In this document: positions 32,279 through 40,665 of the stretch, piece after piece | How positions within the stretch are numbered: position 1 is the stretch's first letter | Layout: each line of letters starts with the position of its first letter | Assembly: GCF_017813355.1 (NCBI RefSeq) | Contig: NZ_JAGIYZ010000030.1 | Coordinates: forward strand, 1-42,564 | Length of the DNA: 42,564 nt | Direction of reading: 5' to 3' | Source: Roseomonas nitratireducens | GTDB lineage: Bacteria; Pseudomonadota; Alphaproteobacteria; Acetobacterales; Acetobacteraceae | Made by a program: the position numbers and the translations under genes | Notes under the pieces: generated by a model | Database searches by the model: none | What the model saw: only the letters and a program-made list of their open reading frames with translations | What the model was told of the DNA's origin: nothing

Positions 32279-32980
32279 ATGAGCCGACTTCGCGTGCATC
32301 CCGAACGCCATCTCGTGGACCGTATCGGTTGGCTGCGGGCCGCCGTTCTCGGCGCCAATGACGGCATCGTCTCCACGGCGAGCCTGATCGTCGGCGTCGC
32401 GGCGGCGGCGGCGGCACGCAGCGACGTGTTGATCGCCGGTATCGCGGGCCTGGTCGCCGGCGCCATGTCCATGGCCGCGGGCGAGTACGTTTCGGTCAGT
32501 TCCCAATCCGATACCGAGCAGGCCGATCTCGCGCGCGAGCGTCGGGAACTCGGGGCCAGCGCGGATGCGGAGCTCGACGAACTTGCCGCGATCTACGCGA
32601 GGCGCGGCGTCGATCCGTCCCTGGCGCGGGAGGTCGCCCGGCAATTGATGACGCATGATGCGCTCGGCGCCCATGCGCGCGACGAACTCGGCATATCGGA
32701 GATGACGACGGCACGGCCGATCCAGGCCGCCGTGACGTCGGCGGCGACCTTCGCGGTCGGCGCGGCAATGCCCTTGCTCATGGTCATCGTCTCGCCGCCC
32801 GGTTCGCTGGCGTTCGTCGTCTCCGCCGCATCGCTCGTCTTCCTCGCGGTGCTCGGCGCCATCGCCGCCCGGGCCGGCGGTGCGCAGGTGTTGCGCGCGA
32901 CCGTGCGTGTTACCTTCTGGGGGGCGCTTGCAATGGCCGTCACCGCGGGCATCGGGATGATGTTCGGCACGATCTTGTGA
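32279..32980 (+). CDS. VIT1/CCC1 family metal transporter
   Basis: A 233-residue inner-membrane protein of the VIT1/CCC1/nodulin-21 family, which exports Fe2+ or Mn2+ from the cytosol. Seen: LRAAVLGANDGIVSTASLIVGVAAA (helix 1 with conserved Asn-Asp), the helix GLVAGAMSMAAGEYVSVSSQ with the metal-site Gly/Met/Glu residues, a cytoplasmic helical domain with many acids (residues 80-140), then three more helices after PIQAAVTSAATFAVG. GGAAGG precedes the ATG. In the stress cluster it would lower free iron or manganese. Confidence 0.85.
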   Translation: MSRLRVHPERHLVDRIGWLRAAVLGANDGIVSTASLIVGVAAAAAARSDVLIAGIAGLVAGAMSMAAGEYVSVSSQSDTEQADLARERRELGASADAELDELAAIYARRGVDPSLAREVARQLMTHDALGAHARDELGISEMTTARPIQAAVTSAATFAVGAAMPLLMVIVSPPGSLAFVVSAASLVFLAVLGAIAARAGGAQVLRATVRVTFWGALAMAVTAGIGMMFGTIL

Positions 32981-33072
32981 CGCGCTGCCTGTAGCGAGCC
33001 GACACGTGTTCCCGCGGCCGGCCATGAAGCGGCGTCTCTGGCGGCGAGCCTGATGCGCGAAGAGGGACGACG

Positions 33073-34890
33073 ATGAGCCGCACGGCAGGACCGAGCCACC
33101 CGCAGCGCTTCTTTCGCAACTTCGTCGCCCTGTCCGGCCCCTACTGGTCGGGCAGGGCGCAGTGGCGGCCGCGGCTGATGACGCTCTCGCTCGCCATCAT
33201 CGGCATCGGCCAGGTGGCGCTCGCGATCCGCCTCAACGTCTGGACCGCGGACCTGTTCGACGCGCTGGAACGGCGCTCGACCGACAGCGCCATGGCGCAG
33301 ATCGGCATCTTCGCGCTGATCATCCTCGGCGTCATGTCGGCCAACACCGCGCACATGGTCATCCATCGCCACCTGCAGCTCGACTGGCGACGATGGCTCA
33401 CGGCCCGGGTCATCGGCGACTGGATGGAGGATGCGCGGCACTACCAGGCCAACCTCATCCCCGGCGACCACGCGAACCCCGACGGGCGCATCGCCGAGGA
33501 CATCCGCATCGCGACGGAAGCCTCGATCGAGCTCGCCACCAGCCTGTTCTACTGCGTGCTGCTGCTGATCACCTTCGTCGGCATCCTGTGGTCCCTGTCG
33601 GGCTGGATCCGCGTGATGGATGTCGGCCTGCCCGGGCATCTCGTCGCGCTGGCCTTCGGCTATGCCGGCATGGGCGCGGTCATCGCCTTCTTCCTCGGCC
33701 GCCCGCTGGTCCGCGCCACCGACACGCGCCAGACACGGGAAGCGAATTTCCGCTTCGGGCTGGTGCGCGCGCACGAGAACGCCGAACCCATCGCCATCGC
33801 GCGCGGGGAGGGGATGGAGCGCCGGCGCCTCGCGACCACCTTCGAGGCGATCGCCCAGTCCTGGCGCGACCAGTCCATGGGGCTCGCGCGGCTTCTCGCC
33901 TTCTCCTCCGGCTATGTCGCGCTGGCCGCCGTGCTGCCCATCCTGGTCGGCACGCCGCGCTTCCTCGAAGGCGCGCTGTCGCTCGGCCGGCTGATGCAGT
34001 CGGGGCTCGCCTTCCAGCAGGTCACGGCGGCGCTGTCCTGGCCCGTCGACAACCTCGCGCGCATCGCCGAATGGCGCGCCTCGGTGGAACGGGTCCTGCT
34101 GCTGGACGAGGCGATCCGCGTCGTCGCCCTCGAGGCCGCCCGCACGGGGGAGACGGCGATCAACCTCGACCGCGCCTCGACGTCGCAGCTCGGCGTGCGG
34201 GACCTCTGGGTCGCCGCGCCGGACGGCACCGCGATGCTGTCGGGCCTGACGCTCGAGGTCTCGCCCGGCGAGCACGTGCTGGTCGATGGCGATCCCGAGG
34301 CCGCGTCCGCGCTGTTCCGCGTCCTTGCCGGGATCTGGCCCTGGGGGCGAGGGCGCGTGGACCTGCCCGCCGATGCGGACATGGTCGCGGTCGGCCAGCG
34401 GCCCTTCCTGCCGGAAGGCTCGCTGCGCCGCGCCATCGCCTTTTCCGAACAGTCGGCGCCGCATTCGCATGCGGACCTGCGGGCCGCGCTCGACAGCGTC
34501 GGCCTGGGTTACCTCGTGGATCGGCTGGACGAGCCCGCCGATTGGGGCCGCAGCCTGAGCGCGGCGGAGTTGCAGTGCCTGTCCTTCGCGCGGCTTCTCC
34601 TGCTGCGTCCCGACTGGATCGTGCTGGGCGACGCGACGGATGCGCTCGAACCGGCCGTGGCCGATCTCATGCTCGGGCTGCTGGTGGAACGGCTGCCGGG
34701 CTCCGGCATCGTCCTGATCGGGCGCCATCCGGGATCGGCGGGGAACTTCAGTCGGCGGCTGACGCTGACGCGCGCCGCCGATGGCGAAGTGCTGCTGCAT
34801 GAGGTCCATGCAAGGCGCCAGGCCGCGATGGCGCCGCGCGCCCAGCCTCTGCCCGTCGTCGACCTGCTGCGCGAAGGCTATGGGCGCTGA
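33073..34890 (+). CDS. SbmA/YddA-type ABC protein with degenerate ATPase domain
   Basis: A 605-residue fused permease-ATPase of the ABC_membrane_2 group. The membrane part (to about residue 330) has family marks LNVWTADLFDALERR, HRHLQLDWRRWLT, NPDGRIAEDIRIATEASIELATSLFY and EANFRFGLVRAHENAE. In the ATPase, Walker A is GDPEAASALFR at 406-416 with no lysine and one residue missing, the signature is LSAAELQ, and Walker B reads IVLGDATDALE, so the Asp is Gly and the catalytic Glu is Asp. The Q-loop (Gln442) is kept. The frame is intact, so this looks like a selected non-hydrolysing form, not a decaying gene. It may act as a facilitator or sensor. Confidence 0.8.
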   Translation: MSRTAGPSHPQRFFRNFVALSGPYWSGRAQWRPRLMTLSLAIIGIGQVALAIRLNVWTADLFDALERRSTDSAMAQIGIFALIILGVMSANTAHMVIHRHLQLDWRRWLTARVIGDWMEDARHYQANLIPGDHANPDGRIAEDIRIATEASIELATSLFYCVLLLITFVGILWSLSGWIRVMDVGLPGHLVALAFGYAGMGAVIAFFLGRPLVRATDTRQTREANFRFGLVRAHENAEPIAIARGEGMERRRLATTFEAIAQSWRDQSMGLARLLAFSSGYVALAAVLPILVGTPRFLEGALSLGRLMQSGLAFQQVTAALSWPVDNLARIAEWRASVERVLLLDEAIRVVALEAARTGETAINLDRASTSQLGVRDLWVAAPDGTAMLSGLTLEVSPGEHVLVDGDPEAASALFRVLAGIWPWGRGRVDLPADADMVAVGQRPFLPEGSLRRAIAFSEQSAPHSHADLRAALDSVGLGYLVDRLDEPADWGRSLSAAELQCLSFARLLLLRPDWIVLGDATDALEPAVADLMLGLLVERLPGSGIVLIGRHPGSAGNFSRRLTLTRAADGEVLLHEVHARRQAAMAPRAQPLPVVDLLREGYGR

Positions 34891-34894
34891 CCGC

Positions 34895-37800
34895 TCATCG
34901 GCCCCGCGCGGGGCCTTCATCCTGCGCGGCCAGGAGATCGAGGATGCTGCGCGCGAGGTCCTGGAGCCGCACCGGCTTGTGCAGTTGCAATGACCGCGGC
35001 AGCGCGATGTCGCGCAGCGTGGCGGTCGAGATGTCGCCGGTGAGGATGATGGCCGGGATCTCGTGGCGCAGCCGCTTCCGCAGCGTCCTCGCGACCTCCA
35101 CGCCGGTCATGCCGCGCGGCAGGTTGTAGTCGGCGAGAATCAGGTCGGGGCGGATCACCCCCTGCGCCACCATCTCGAGCGCGGCGACGCCATCCGCCGC
35201 CGAGACGGCGCGATGGCCCTCGTCCTCGACGAAGATCCTGAGCGCGTCGCGCAGGTCGGGATCGTCCTCGATGACCAGGATGGCGCCATGGCGGCCGGCG
35301 GGCGCGGCGGGCGCCTCCGGCGTCGCCTCGGCCACGCGGCCGGGCGCTGCTGCGGCCGCGCCGGATGGCAGCGCCATCTCGACCGCGAAGACCGACCCCT
35401 TGCCGGGCCAGGAACGGACCGAGATGCGATGGCCCAGCAGCTCCGCCATGCGGCGCGCGATCGACAGGCCCAGCCCGAGGCCGCGGCCGCGCTCGCGCGC
35501 CGGATTGTCGAGCTGGTGGTATTCCTCGAACACCGCCTGCCGCTCGCTGTCGGGAATGCCGATGCCGGTGTCCCACACCTCGATGCGCAACTGCCCGCCG
35601 TGCCGGCGGCAGCCGAGCAGCACCTTGCCGCGGCGGGTGTATTTCAGCGCGTTCGACAGCAGGTTCCGCAGGATCTGCTCGAGCAACCGGGGGTCGCTCT
35701 CGATCGCGAGCCCGCAGGGCACGACGTGGAAGCCGAGCCGCTGCGCCTCGGCATGATAGGTGAACTCGCCCCGCAGGCGTTCCAGCAGGTCGTCGACCGG
35801 AAAGCGGACGATCTCGGGCCGGATGGTGCCGGCCTCGATCTGGTTGATGTCGAGCAGCGTGTTGAGCATGCCCGACATGGCGCCGAGCGTCTCGCCGAGC
35901 CGCTTGACGAGATCGTGCGTCTTCTCGCCCTTCGCGGATTTAGCCAGCAGCCCCTGCAGCAGCGTCAGCGTCTGCAGCGGCTGCCGCAGGTCGTGGCTCG
36001 CCGCCGCCAGGAAGCGGGACTTCACGCCGTTGGCGTATTCCGCCTGGCGCTTCGCTTCCTCGAGCCTCCGCCCGGCCAGGCGGCGCTCGGTGATGTCGAC
36101 GAAGGTGATGACGACGCCTTCCACCCCGTCGTCCTGGGTGCGGTAGGGCAGGATGCGGCGGGAATACCAGGTGGTCCCGCGCGTCATGATCTCCCGCTCG
36201 ATGGGCTTGCGCGTGCGCAGGACCGTGCGCGCATCGGCCAGCAACTCGCTGTCCGAGGCGAGCAGGTTGAGGTCCGACAGCGGGCGGCCGATATCGCCCG
36301 GGATGACGCTGACGAGATCCTTCGTCGCCGGCGTGAAGAAGCGGATCCTCAGTTCCGTATCGAGGAAGAGCGTGGCGACGTCGGTGCTGTAGAGCACGTT
36401 CTGCAGGTCGTTTGCGGTCGTGCGCTGGCGCTCGAGCGTTTCCTGCAGCTGGGTGTTGAGCGCCGTCAGCTCCTCGTTGAGCGATTGCAGTTCCTCCTTG
36501 GAGGTCAGCAGCTCCTCGTTCGTCGACTGGTATTCCTCGCTCGCGGACAGCGCTTCCTCGCTGATCGCCTTCTGCTCCTCGTTGGCGATCTCGAGGTTGT
36601 GGATCGCGCCCTGCAACTCGGTGCGCGTCGCCTCCAGCTCCTGCTCCAGCTCGGCGATGCGCGGGACGTCGCGCGGCACGGTGGTGCGGATCGCCGGCGC
36701 GTCCGGCGCCCTGTCCTCCACGAAGCAGACGAGAAGCAGCCTCTCGCCCTCGCTGAGGATCGGCTGCACGTCGATGGAGAAGGACAGGGTCCGGCCATCC
36801 TGCCGGATCAGCCCGCCGGGCTGGGATACCCGCCCGTTCTCCTGGATCGCCCGCTGGATCGCCGCGCGCAGCTTGTTGCGCACGCTGCGCGGCGCCATGG
36901 CGAGCAGGTCCTGCGTCGGCGCCCCCGGCGGCACGCGGAGGAACCGGTCCGTCGGGCCCAGCGAGTAGAGGCATTCCTGCTTCTGGTCGACCAGCACGGC
37001 GGCGGGCGCGAAGCGTTCCATCACGAGCCGCCGGCACAATTCGCCATAGGCGTTCGCGCGGGCGGCGCTGGTGGCCCTGGCCGGCGGCCGGCCCGCACGC
37101 TCGATGGTGCCGGCGCCGAAGATCAGGCCGAGTTCGCCGGGCCGGCTGCGGCCGATATGGCGGTAGATGCGGCCCGGCTTCGAGATCACCTCGAAGCGGC
37201 CGGGCGCGCTGCCGATCGTCTCCGCCCCGCCCAGCAGCAGGATGCCGCCCGGGCGCAGCGCGAAGTGGAACAGCGCGATGACCTTCGCTTGCGCCTCCGG
37301 GCTCAGGTAGATGAGGAGGTTGCGGCACGACACCATGTCGAGCCGCGAGAAGGGCGCGTCGTTCAGCACGTCCTGCACGGTGAAGACGACGCTGGCGCGC
37401 AGGTCGGAGGAGACGCGGTAGCCCTGGGTCTCCTGCGTGAAGAATCGCGCAAGGCGTTCGGGCGTCACATCCGCCCTGATCGCCGGCGGATAGAGCCCGT
37501 CCCGCGCCGCGGCGACGGCGTCCGGATCGACGTCCGATCCGAAGATCTGCAGCTTCACGTCGCGCCCCGTCGCCGCGATCCGCTCCTGGAACAGGATGGC
37601 GAGGGAATAGGCTTCCTCGCCCGTGCTGCAGCCGGGCACCCAGACGCGCAGCGGGCGGCCCGGCTCGGCCGCTTCGACCAGTTCCGGGATGACGGTCTCG
37701 GCGAGAAGGTCGAAGACCTCCGCGTCGCGGAAGAAGCTCGTCACATGGATCAGGAGATCCTTGGCGAGCGTCTCGACCTCGACGGGGTCGTGCCGCAGCT

Positions 37801-38560
37801 TCTCGAGATACAGGTGCATGTCCGCCGCCGCGATGGCCACGGCCGACATGCGCCGTTCGATCCGCCGGCGCAGCGTGCCGGGCTTGTAGAGCCTGAAGTC
37901 CTGGCTCGTGGTCGCATGCAGGAGATCGACGATGGCCGGAAGCATGTCGCCGACGGGCGGGGCTTCGACCGCGGCGCCGGAGGAAAGGCCCTTCCGCCGG
38001 ACATGGTCCGCGAGTCCGGCCGGGATGCCGGCGGCGGGCAGCACGAGATCGACCGCGCCGGTCGCGATCGCGCTGCGCGGCATGCCGTCATAGGCGGCTT
38101 CGTCCGGGTCCTGCGCGATGACCAGGCCGCCCTTCTGCTTCAGGGCCTGCAGCCCCAGGCTGCCATCCGAGCCCGTCCCCGAGAGGACGACGCAGGCGGC
38201 CCGCGGTCCCATCTCCTCGGCAAGCGAGTGGAGCAGGAAGTCGAAGGGCAGCCGCGCGCCGTGGCGCGCCGCGGGTTCGGTCAGGTGCAGCGCGCCCTTG
38301 CCGACCGAGAGATAGGTGCCCGGCGGGATCACATAGAGATGGCCGCGTTCGATCGGCATGCCGTCCACGACCTGGCACACGGTCAGCCCGGTATGCGTCG
38401 CGAGCAGGTCCACCAGCATGCTCTCGTGGTCGGGATCGAGATGCTGGACGAGGATCAGCGCCATGCCGCTGCCGTCCGCGATCGCCTCGATCATCCGGCG
38501 GCAGGCATCGAGGCCGCCGGCCGAAGCGCCGATGCCCACGACAAGGATGTCGTCGCCCAT
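34895..38560 (-). CDS. CheB-CheR-PAS-histidine kinase-receiver fusion protein
   Basis: A 1221-residue multidomain regulator. CheB methylesterase: Ser13 (GIGASAGG), His40 (QHLDPDHES), Asp132 (SGTGSDGS). CheR methyltransferase follows (SFFRDAEVFDLLAETVIPE, WVPGCSTGEEAYSLAIL). A long coiled coil rich in E, L and S then leads to a PAS domain (STDVATLFLDTELRIRFFTP), a HisKA helix with His856 (ASHDLRQPLQTL), an ATPase domain (DTGIGIPDSERQAVFEEY) and a C-terminal receiver with Asp1144 (ILADYNLPRGMTG). The frame is open to 38785; I use the ATG at 38560 because the domains start there, but a start further up is possible. Convergent with the ABC gene and divergent from a lone receiver gene. Such hybrids feed stress or motility signalling. 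Confidence 0.85.
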   Translation of the reverse strand: MGDDILVVGIGASAGGLDACRRMIEAIADGSGMALILVQHLDPDHESMLVDLLATHTGLTVCQVVDGMPIERGHLYVIPPGTYLSVGKGALHLTEPAARHGARLPFDFLLHSLAEEMGPRAACVVLSGTGSDGSLGLQALKQKGGLVIAQDPDEAAYDGMPRSAIATGAVDLVLPAAGIPAGLADHVRRKGLSSGAAVEAPPVGDMLPAIVDLLHATTSQDFRLYKPGTLRRRIERRMSAVAIAAADMHLYLEKLRHDPVEVETLAKDLLIHVTSFFRDAEVFDLLAETVIPELVEAAEPGRPLRVWVPGCSTGEEAYSLAILFQERIAATGRDVKLQIFGSDVDPDAVAAARDGLYPPAIRADVTPERLARFFTQETQGYRVSSDLRASVVFTVQDVLNDAPFSRLDMVSCRNLLIYLSPEAQAKVIALFHFALRPGGILLLGGAETIGSAPGRFEVISKPGRIYRHIGRSRPGELGLIFGAGTIERAGRPPARATSAARANAYGELCRRLVMERFAPAAVLVDQKQECLYSLGPTDRFLRVPPGAPTQDLLAMAPRSVRNKLRAAIQRAIQENGRVSQPGGLIRQDGRTLSFSIDVQPILSEGERLLLVCFVEDRAPDAPAIRTTVPRDVPRIAELEQELEATRTELQGAIHNLEIANEEQKAISEEALSASEEYQSTNEELLTSKEELQSLNEELTALNTQLQETLERQRTTANDLQNVLYSTDVATLFLDTELRIRFFTPATKDLVSVIPGDIGRPLSDLNLLASDSELLADARTVLRTRKPIEREIMTRGTTWYSRRILPYRTQDDGVEGVVITFVDITERRLAGRRLEEAKRQAEYANGVKSRFLAAASHDLRQPLQTLTLLQGLLAKSAKGEKTHDLVKRLGETLGAMSGMLNTLLDINQIEAGTIRPEIVRFPVDDLLERLRGEFTYHAEAQRLGFHVVPCGLAIESDPRLLEQILRNLLSNALKYTRRGKVLLGCRRHGGQLRIEVWDTGIGIPDSERQAVFEEYHQLDNPARERGRGLGLGLSIARRMAELLGHRISVRSWPGKGSVFAVEMALPSGAAAAAPGRVAEATPEAPAAPAGRHGAILVIEDDPDLRDALRIFVEDEGHRAVSAADGVAALEMVAQGVIRPDLILADYNLPRGMTGVEVARTLRKRLRHEIPAIILTGDISTATLRDIALPRSLQLHKPVRLQDLARSILDLLAAQDEGPARGR

Positions 38561-39016
38561 GCCCGGCGCGGGCTCGGGCGCGGCGGCGCGGCCGCGTGCG
38601 CGCGGCTTCGGGTAGGTCTGCGTGCCGGCCGCGGTGCTGGGGCGCTTCTTCAGGTCATCCTCGCAACTCTCCGCGCATCGCGGCCTGCCGCGCGCACCGC
38701 CTTGGACCTCGATCGCACGGACGAACAAGGGCGCGCATGGTGGTGGCGGGGGAAGCAAACGCGCAAGCGCGCGATCGTTCCGCATCCCCCCGCCGGGATC
38801 GGAAGGCTATAGGGACTACATGCGCGCCGCCATATACTGCTGGCGCTGGTCGGGGCCGCTTCCGTACCGACCCATCGGCACGGGCCACCGCGTCCGGGGC
38901 GCAGGCCCCGCATCGCAAGCGTCGCATTCGCCCCGTCGGGGGCGCAACGGAGGCTGCTTGAACATCCGACAGGCGCAAGCGCGCAACGACGCGACGGCCC
39001 CGAAGGCCGACGGACG
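38561..39016. other. Intergenic region between hybrid kinase and lone receiver
   Basis: About 456 bases without a convincing gene of their own, although the kinase frame is open down from 38785. On the minus strand it holds GGAAC (38781-38777), 15 bases, CGTT (38761-38758), a near match to the EcfG consensus pointing at the kinase. Nothing comparable faces the receiver gene on the plus strand. Confidence 0.4.
38758..38781 (-). promoter_or_regulatory. Possible EcfG-type promoter of the hybrid kinase
   Basis: GGAAC-N15-CGTT on the minus strand. The -35 is the exact textbook form but the spacer is one base shorter than in the other elements of the window. Confidence 0.4.
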
Positions 39017-39376
39017 GTGAAGCCGCTCCGCATCCTGGTGGTCGACGACAATGCCGTGATCGGCATGCTGCTGGCGCGGACGCTGACGTCCATGGGCCAC
39101 GAGATCTGCGCCGTGGAGACGACCCAGGACGACGCCGTGGCGGCCGCCGCGCGGTACCGCCCCGACCTGATGATCGTGGACGTGGCGCTGGGCCAAGGCA
39201 GCGGAATCGCGGCGGTCGAGGAAGTGCTGCGGACCCGCCATGTGCCGCACATCTTCATGAGCGGCGCGCCAATCCAGGCCGGCACGCGCGGACGCGTCGT
39301 GCTCGCGAAGCCGTTCGACGAGGCGGAACTGGCGCTCGCCATCGCGGACGCCGCCGGGACACCCACCGCCGCCTGA
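39017..39376 (+). CDS. Single-domain response regulator receiver
   Basis: A 119-residue stand-alone receiver: acidic pair Asp10/Asp11 (ILVVDDNAVIG), phospho-acceptor Asp55 (MIVDVALGQGSG), Ser82 in FMSGAP at the Thr/Ser position and Lys98 (LAKPF). No output domain. Such proteins act as phosphate relays or sinks, or bind partners directly. It is divergent from the CheB-CheR-kinase hybrid, its most likely partner. Start is GTG 39017 with a weak GACGGACG upstream. A hairpin follows its stop. Confidence 0.85.
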   Translation: MKPLRILVVDDNAVIGMLLARTLTSMGHEICAVETTQDDAVAAAARYRPDLMIVDVALGQGSGIAAVEEVLRTRHVPHIFMSGAPIQAGTRGRVVLAKPFDEAELALAIADAAGTPTAA

Positions 39377-39385
39377 CGCCGTTTC

Positions 39386-39403
39386 CGGCACGGGGGCGTG
39401 CCG
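39386..39403 (+). terminator. Hairpin after the receiver gene
   Basis: CGGCACG (39386-39392) pairs perfectly with CGTGCCG (39397-39403) around GGGG, 10 bases after the stop. No T tract follows. Confidence 0.45.
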
Positions 39404-39525
39404 CGCAGGCGCCGATGCGCCGCGTCGCGCAGCAGGGCAGGGGCTGTCAGCCGCGCCACCTTCGCGGCCCTTCGGGCAAGCCTGGCCTCGCGCGCTGCGC
39501 CCGCATGTGCGGCCCGGCCATGGTC

Positions 39526-40149
39526 CTAGGTCGGCGATCCAAGGCTTCCCACCAGGTCCAGGATGTGGCGGCGCACCTCGGGGTCCTCGAGCGTGTAGTA
39601 GGCGCGCACCAGGTTCAGCGTCTCGCGCCGGTGCAGCCTGTCGAGTTCCGGATTGTCCAGCTCTCCGGCATCGCCGGTTTCGAGCGGCACCGCCGACGTC
39701 TCGCCGATCCCCGACGGCATGTCGTGGAAGAAGTACGAGATCGACGTGTCGAGCGCGCGGCCGAGATCGTGCAGCCGGCTCGCGGAGATCCGGTTGAGGC
39801 CTCGCTCGTATTTCTGCAGTTGCTGGAACGTGACCCCGAGTTCCTTGGCCAGCATGGTCTGGCTGAGCCCCAGAAGATGGCGCCGGAGGCGGATGCGCGC
39901 GCCGACATGGGTATCGACGGCGTTCAGGGTATGCCTGTGCCCGGCATCGGCCGTGGCGTCGGCGGCGCGCGACGCCTTCGCCGGGTCAACTCGCCGCGCC
40001 TGTTCTCCCTGCGCGACGGAGGGACCCGGCAGCACGGTGCCGAGGCTTTCCAGGCGGAAGGGCAGCGCGCTGCGCAGGCCCACGCGGTCAGCGCATTCGC
40101 GGGCCGGATCAGCGGAGGCGGCGCCAGGCACGTCGGTCGGCTTGGCCAT
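39526..40149 (-). CDS. XRE-family helix-turn-helix regulator
   Basis: A 207-residue regulator. The first 75 residues are Ala/Arg rich and look disordered; residues 80-145 contain the HTH: VGARIRLRRHLLGLSQTMLAKELGVTFQQLQKYERGLNRISASRLHDLGRALD in the usual order, followed by TSISYFFHDMP and a helical C terminus. This HTH plus FF end is a frequent alphaproteobacterial XRE type. Start at ATG 40149; a shorter form beginning nearer the HTH cannot be excluded. A GAAAC-N16-CGTT element lies upstream, so it may be part of the stress regulon. Targets unknown. Confidence 0.8.
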   Translation of the reverse strand: MAKPTDVPGAASADPARECADRVGLRSALPFRLESLGTVLPGPSVAQGEQARRVDPAKASRAADATADAGHRHTLNAVDTHVGARIRLRRHLLGLSQTMLAKELGVTFQQLQKYERGLNRISASRLHDLGRALDTSISYFFHDMPSGIGETSAVPLETGDAGELDNPELDRLHRRETLNLVRAYYTLEDPEVRRHILDLVGSLGSPT

Positions 40150-40197
40150 GGCCTTCAATCCTTTGCCCCGCCCGATGCGTCGTTGCATCCGGCGTTC

Positions 40198-40222
40198 AAC
40201 GCGCCGATGGCAGGGCGGTTTC
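40198..40222 (-). promoter_or_regulatory. EcfG-type promoter of the XRE gene
   Basis: On the minus strand GAAAC (40222-40218), 16 bases, CGTT (40201-40198), 48 bases before the ATG at 40149. A G precedes, giving GGAAAC. Confidence 0.55.
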
Positions 40223-40265
40223 CCGCCCGCGGAAACTTCTTTTCCGGCGGCGACCGGCGCGGTGC

Positions 40266-40290
40266 GCAACCAAGCCGGCGCCCGCGCGTT
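40266..40290 (+). promoter_or_regulatory. EcfG-type promoter of the 24-residue membrane peptide
   Basis: GCAAC (40266-40270), 16 bases, CGTT (40287-40290), 114 bases before the ATG at 40405. Confidence 0.65.
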
Positions 40291-40404
40291 GATGGTGGCG
40301 GAGTCACGCGGCCGGAGGATTTCGGCGCCGGCTCCGCGGCGGGTCGCGACCCGTCCGGTCGCCATCGAGGCCATCGCGCCGATGCCGGTGCGGAGGGAGC
40401 GGTC

Positions 40405-40479
40405 ATGAACAACATCGTCTACATCGTCGGCGCGGTGGTCATCGTGCTGTTCATCCTGGGAGCGCTGGGCTTCCGCTGA
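40405..40479 (+). CDS. 24-residue single-helix membrane peptide
   Basis: A very short gene: MNNIVYIVGAVVIVLFILGA followed by LGFR. The whole chain is one membrane helix. GGAGGGAG stands 5 bases before the ATG and an EcfG-type element lies upstream, so it is well supported in spite of its size. From memory, similar peptides (M-N-x-I-x-YIVG and ending in GLR or GFR) recur in Alphaproteobacteria. Role unknown. Confidence 0.7.
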   Translation: MNNIVYIVGAVVIVLFILGALGFR

Positions 40480-40571
40480 GCGGGCACGCGGGACGGGCGC
40501 CGTCCTCCGCGTCGCGCCGCGATCGCGCGCGGCCATGGCCCGCTGCCCGGATGTCGAAGCCGCGCGCGGAC

Positions 40572-40596
40572 GAAACTCCCGCGGTCCCCGCGCGTT
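40572..40596 (+). promoter_or_regulatory. EcfG-type promoter of the YSC84-like gene
   Basis: GAAAC (40572-40576), 16 bases, CGTT (40593-40596), 69 bases before the ATG at 40666. Confidence 0.6.
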
Positions 40597-40665
40597 GTCG
40601 GCGGGAAGGCGGGGCTGTCCCCCGCCCATCGCGTGGCGCCCCGCGCCACATGTGAGGAGGCCATC

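Noticed and set aside
35063..38812. A 1249-codon open frame on the plus strand
   Set aside because: It lies opposite the CheB-CheR-kinase hybrid, whose active-site motifs are intact. Long empty antisense frames are expected at this GC content.
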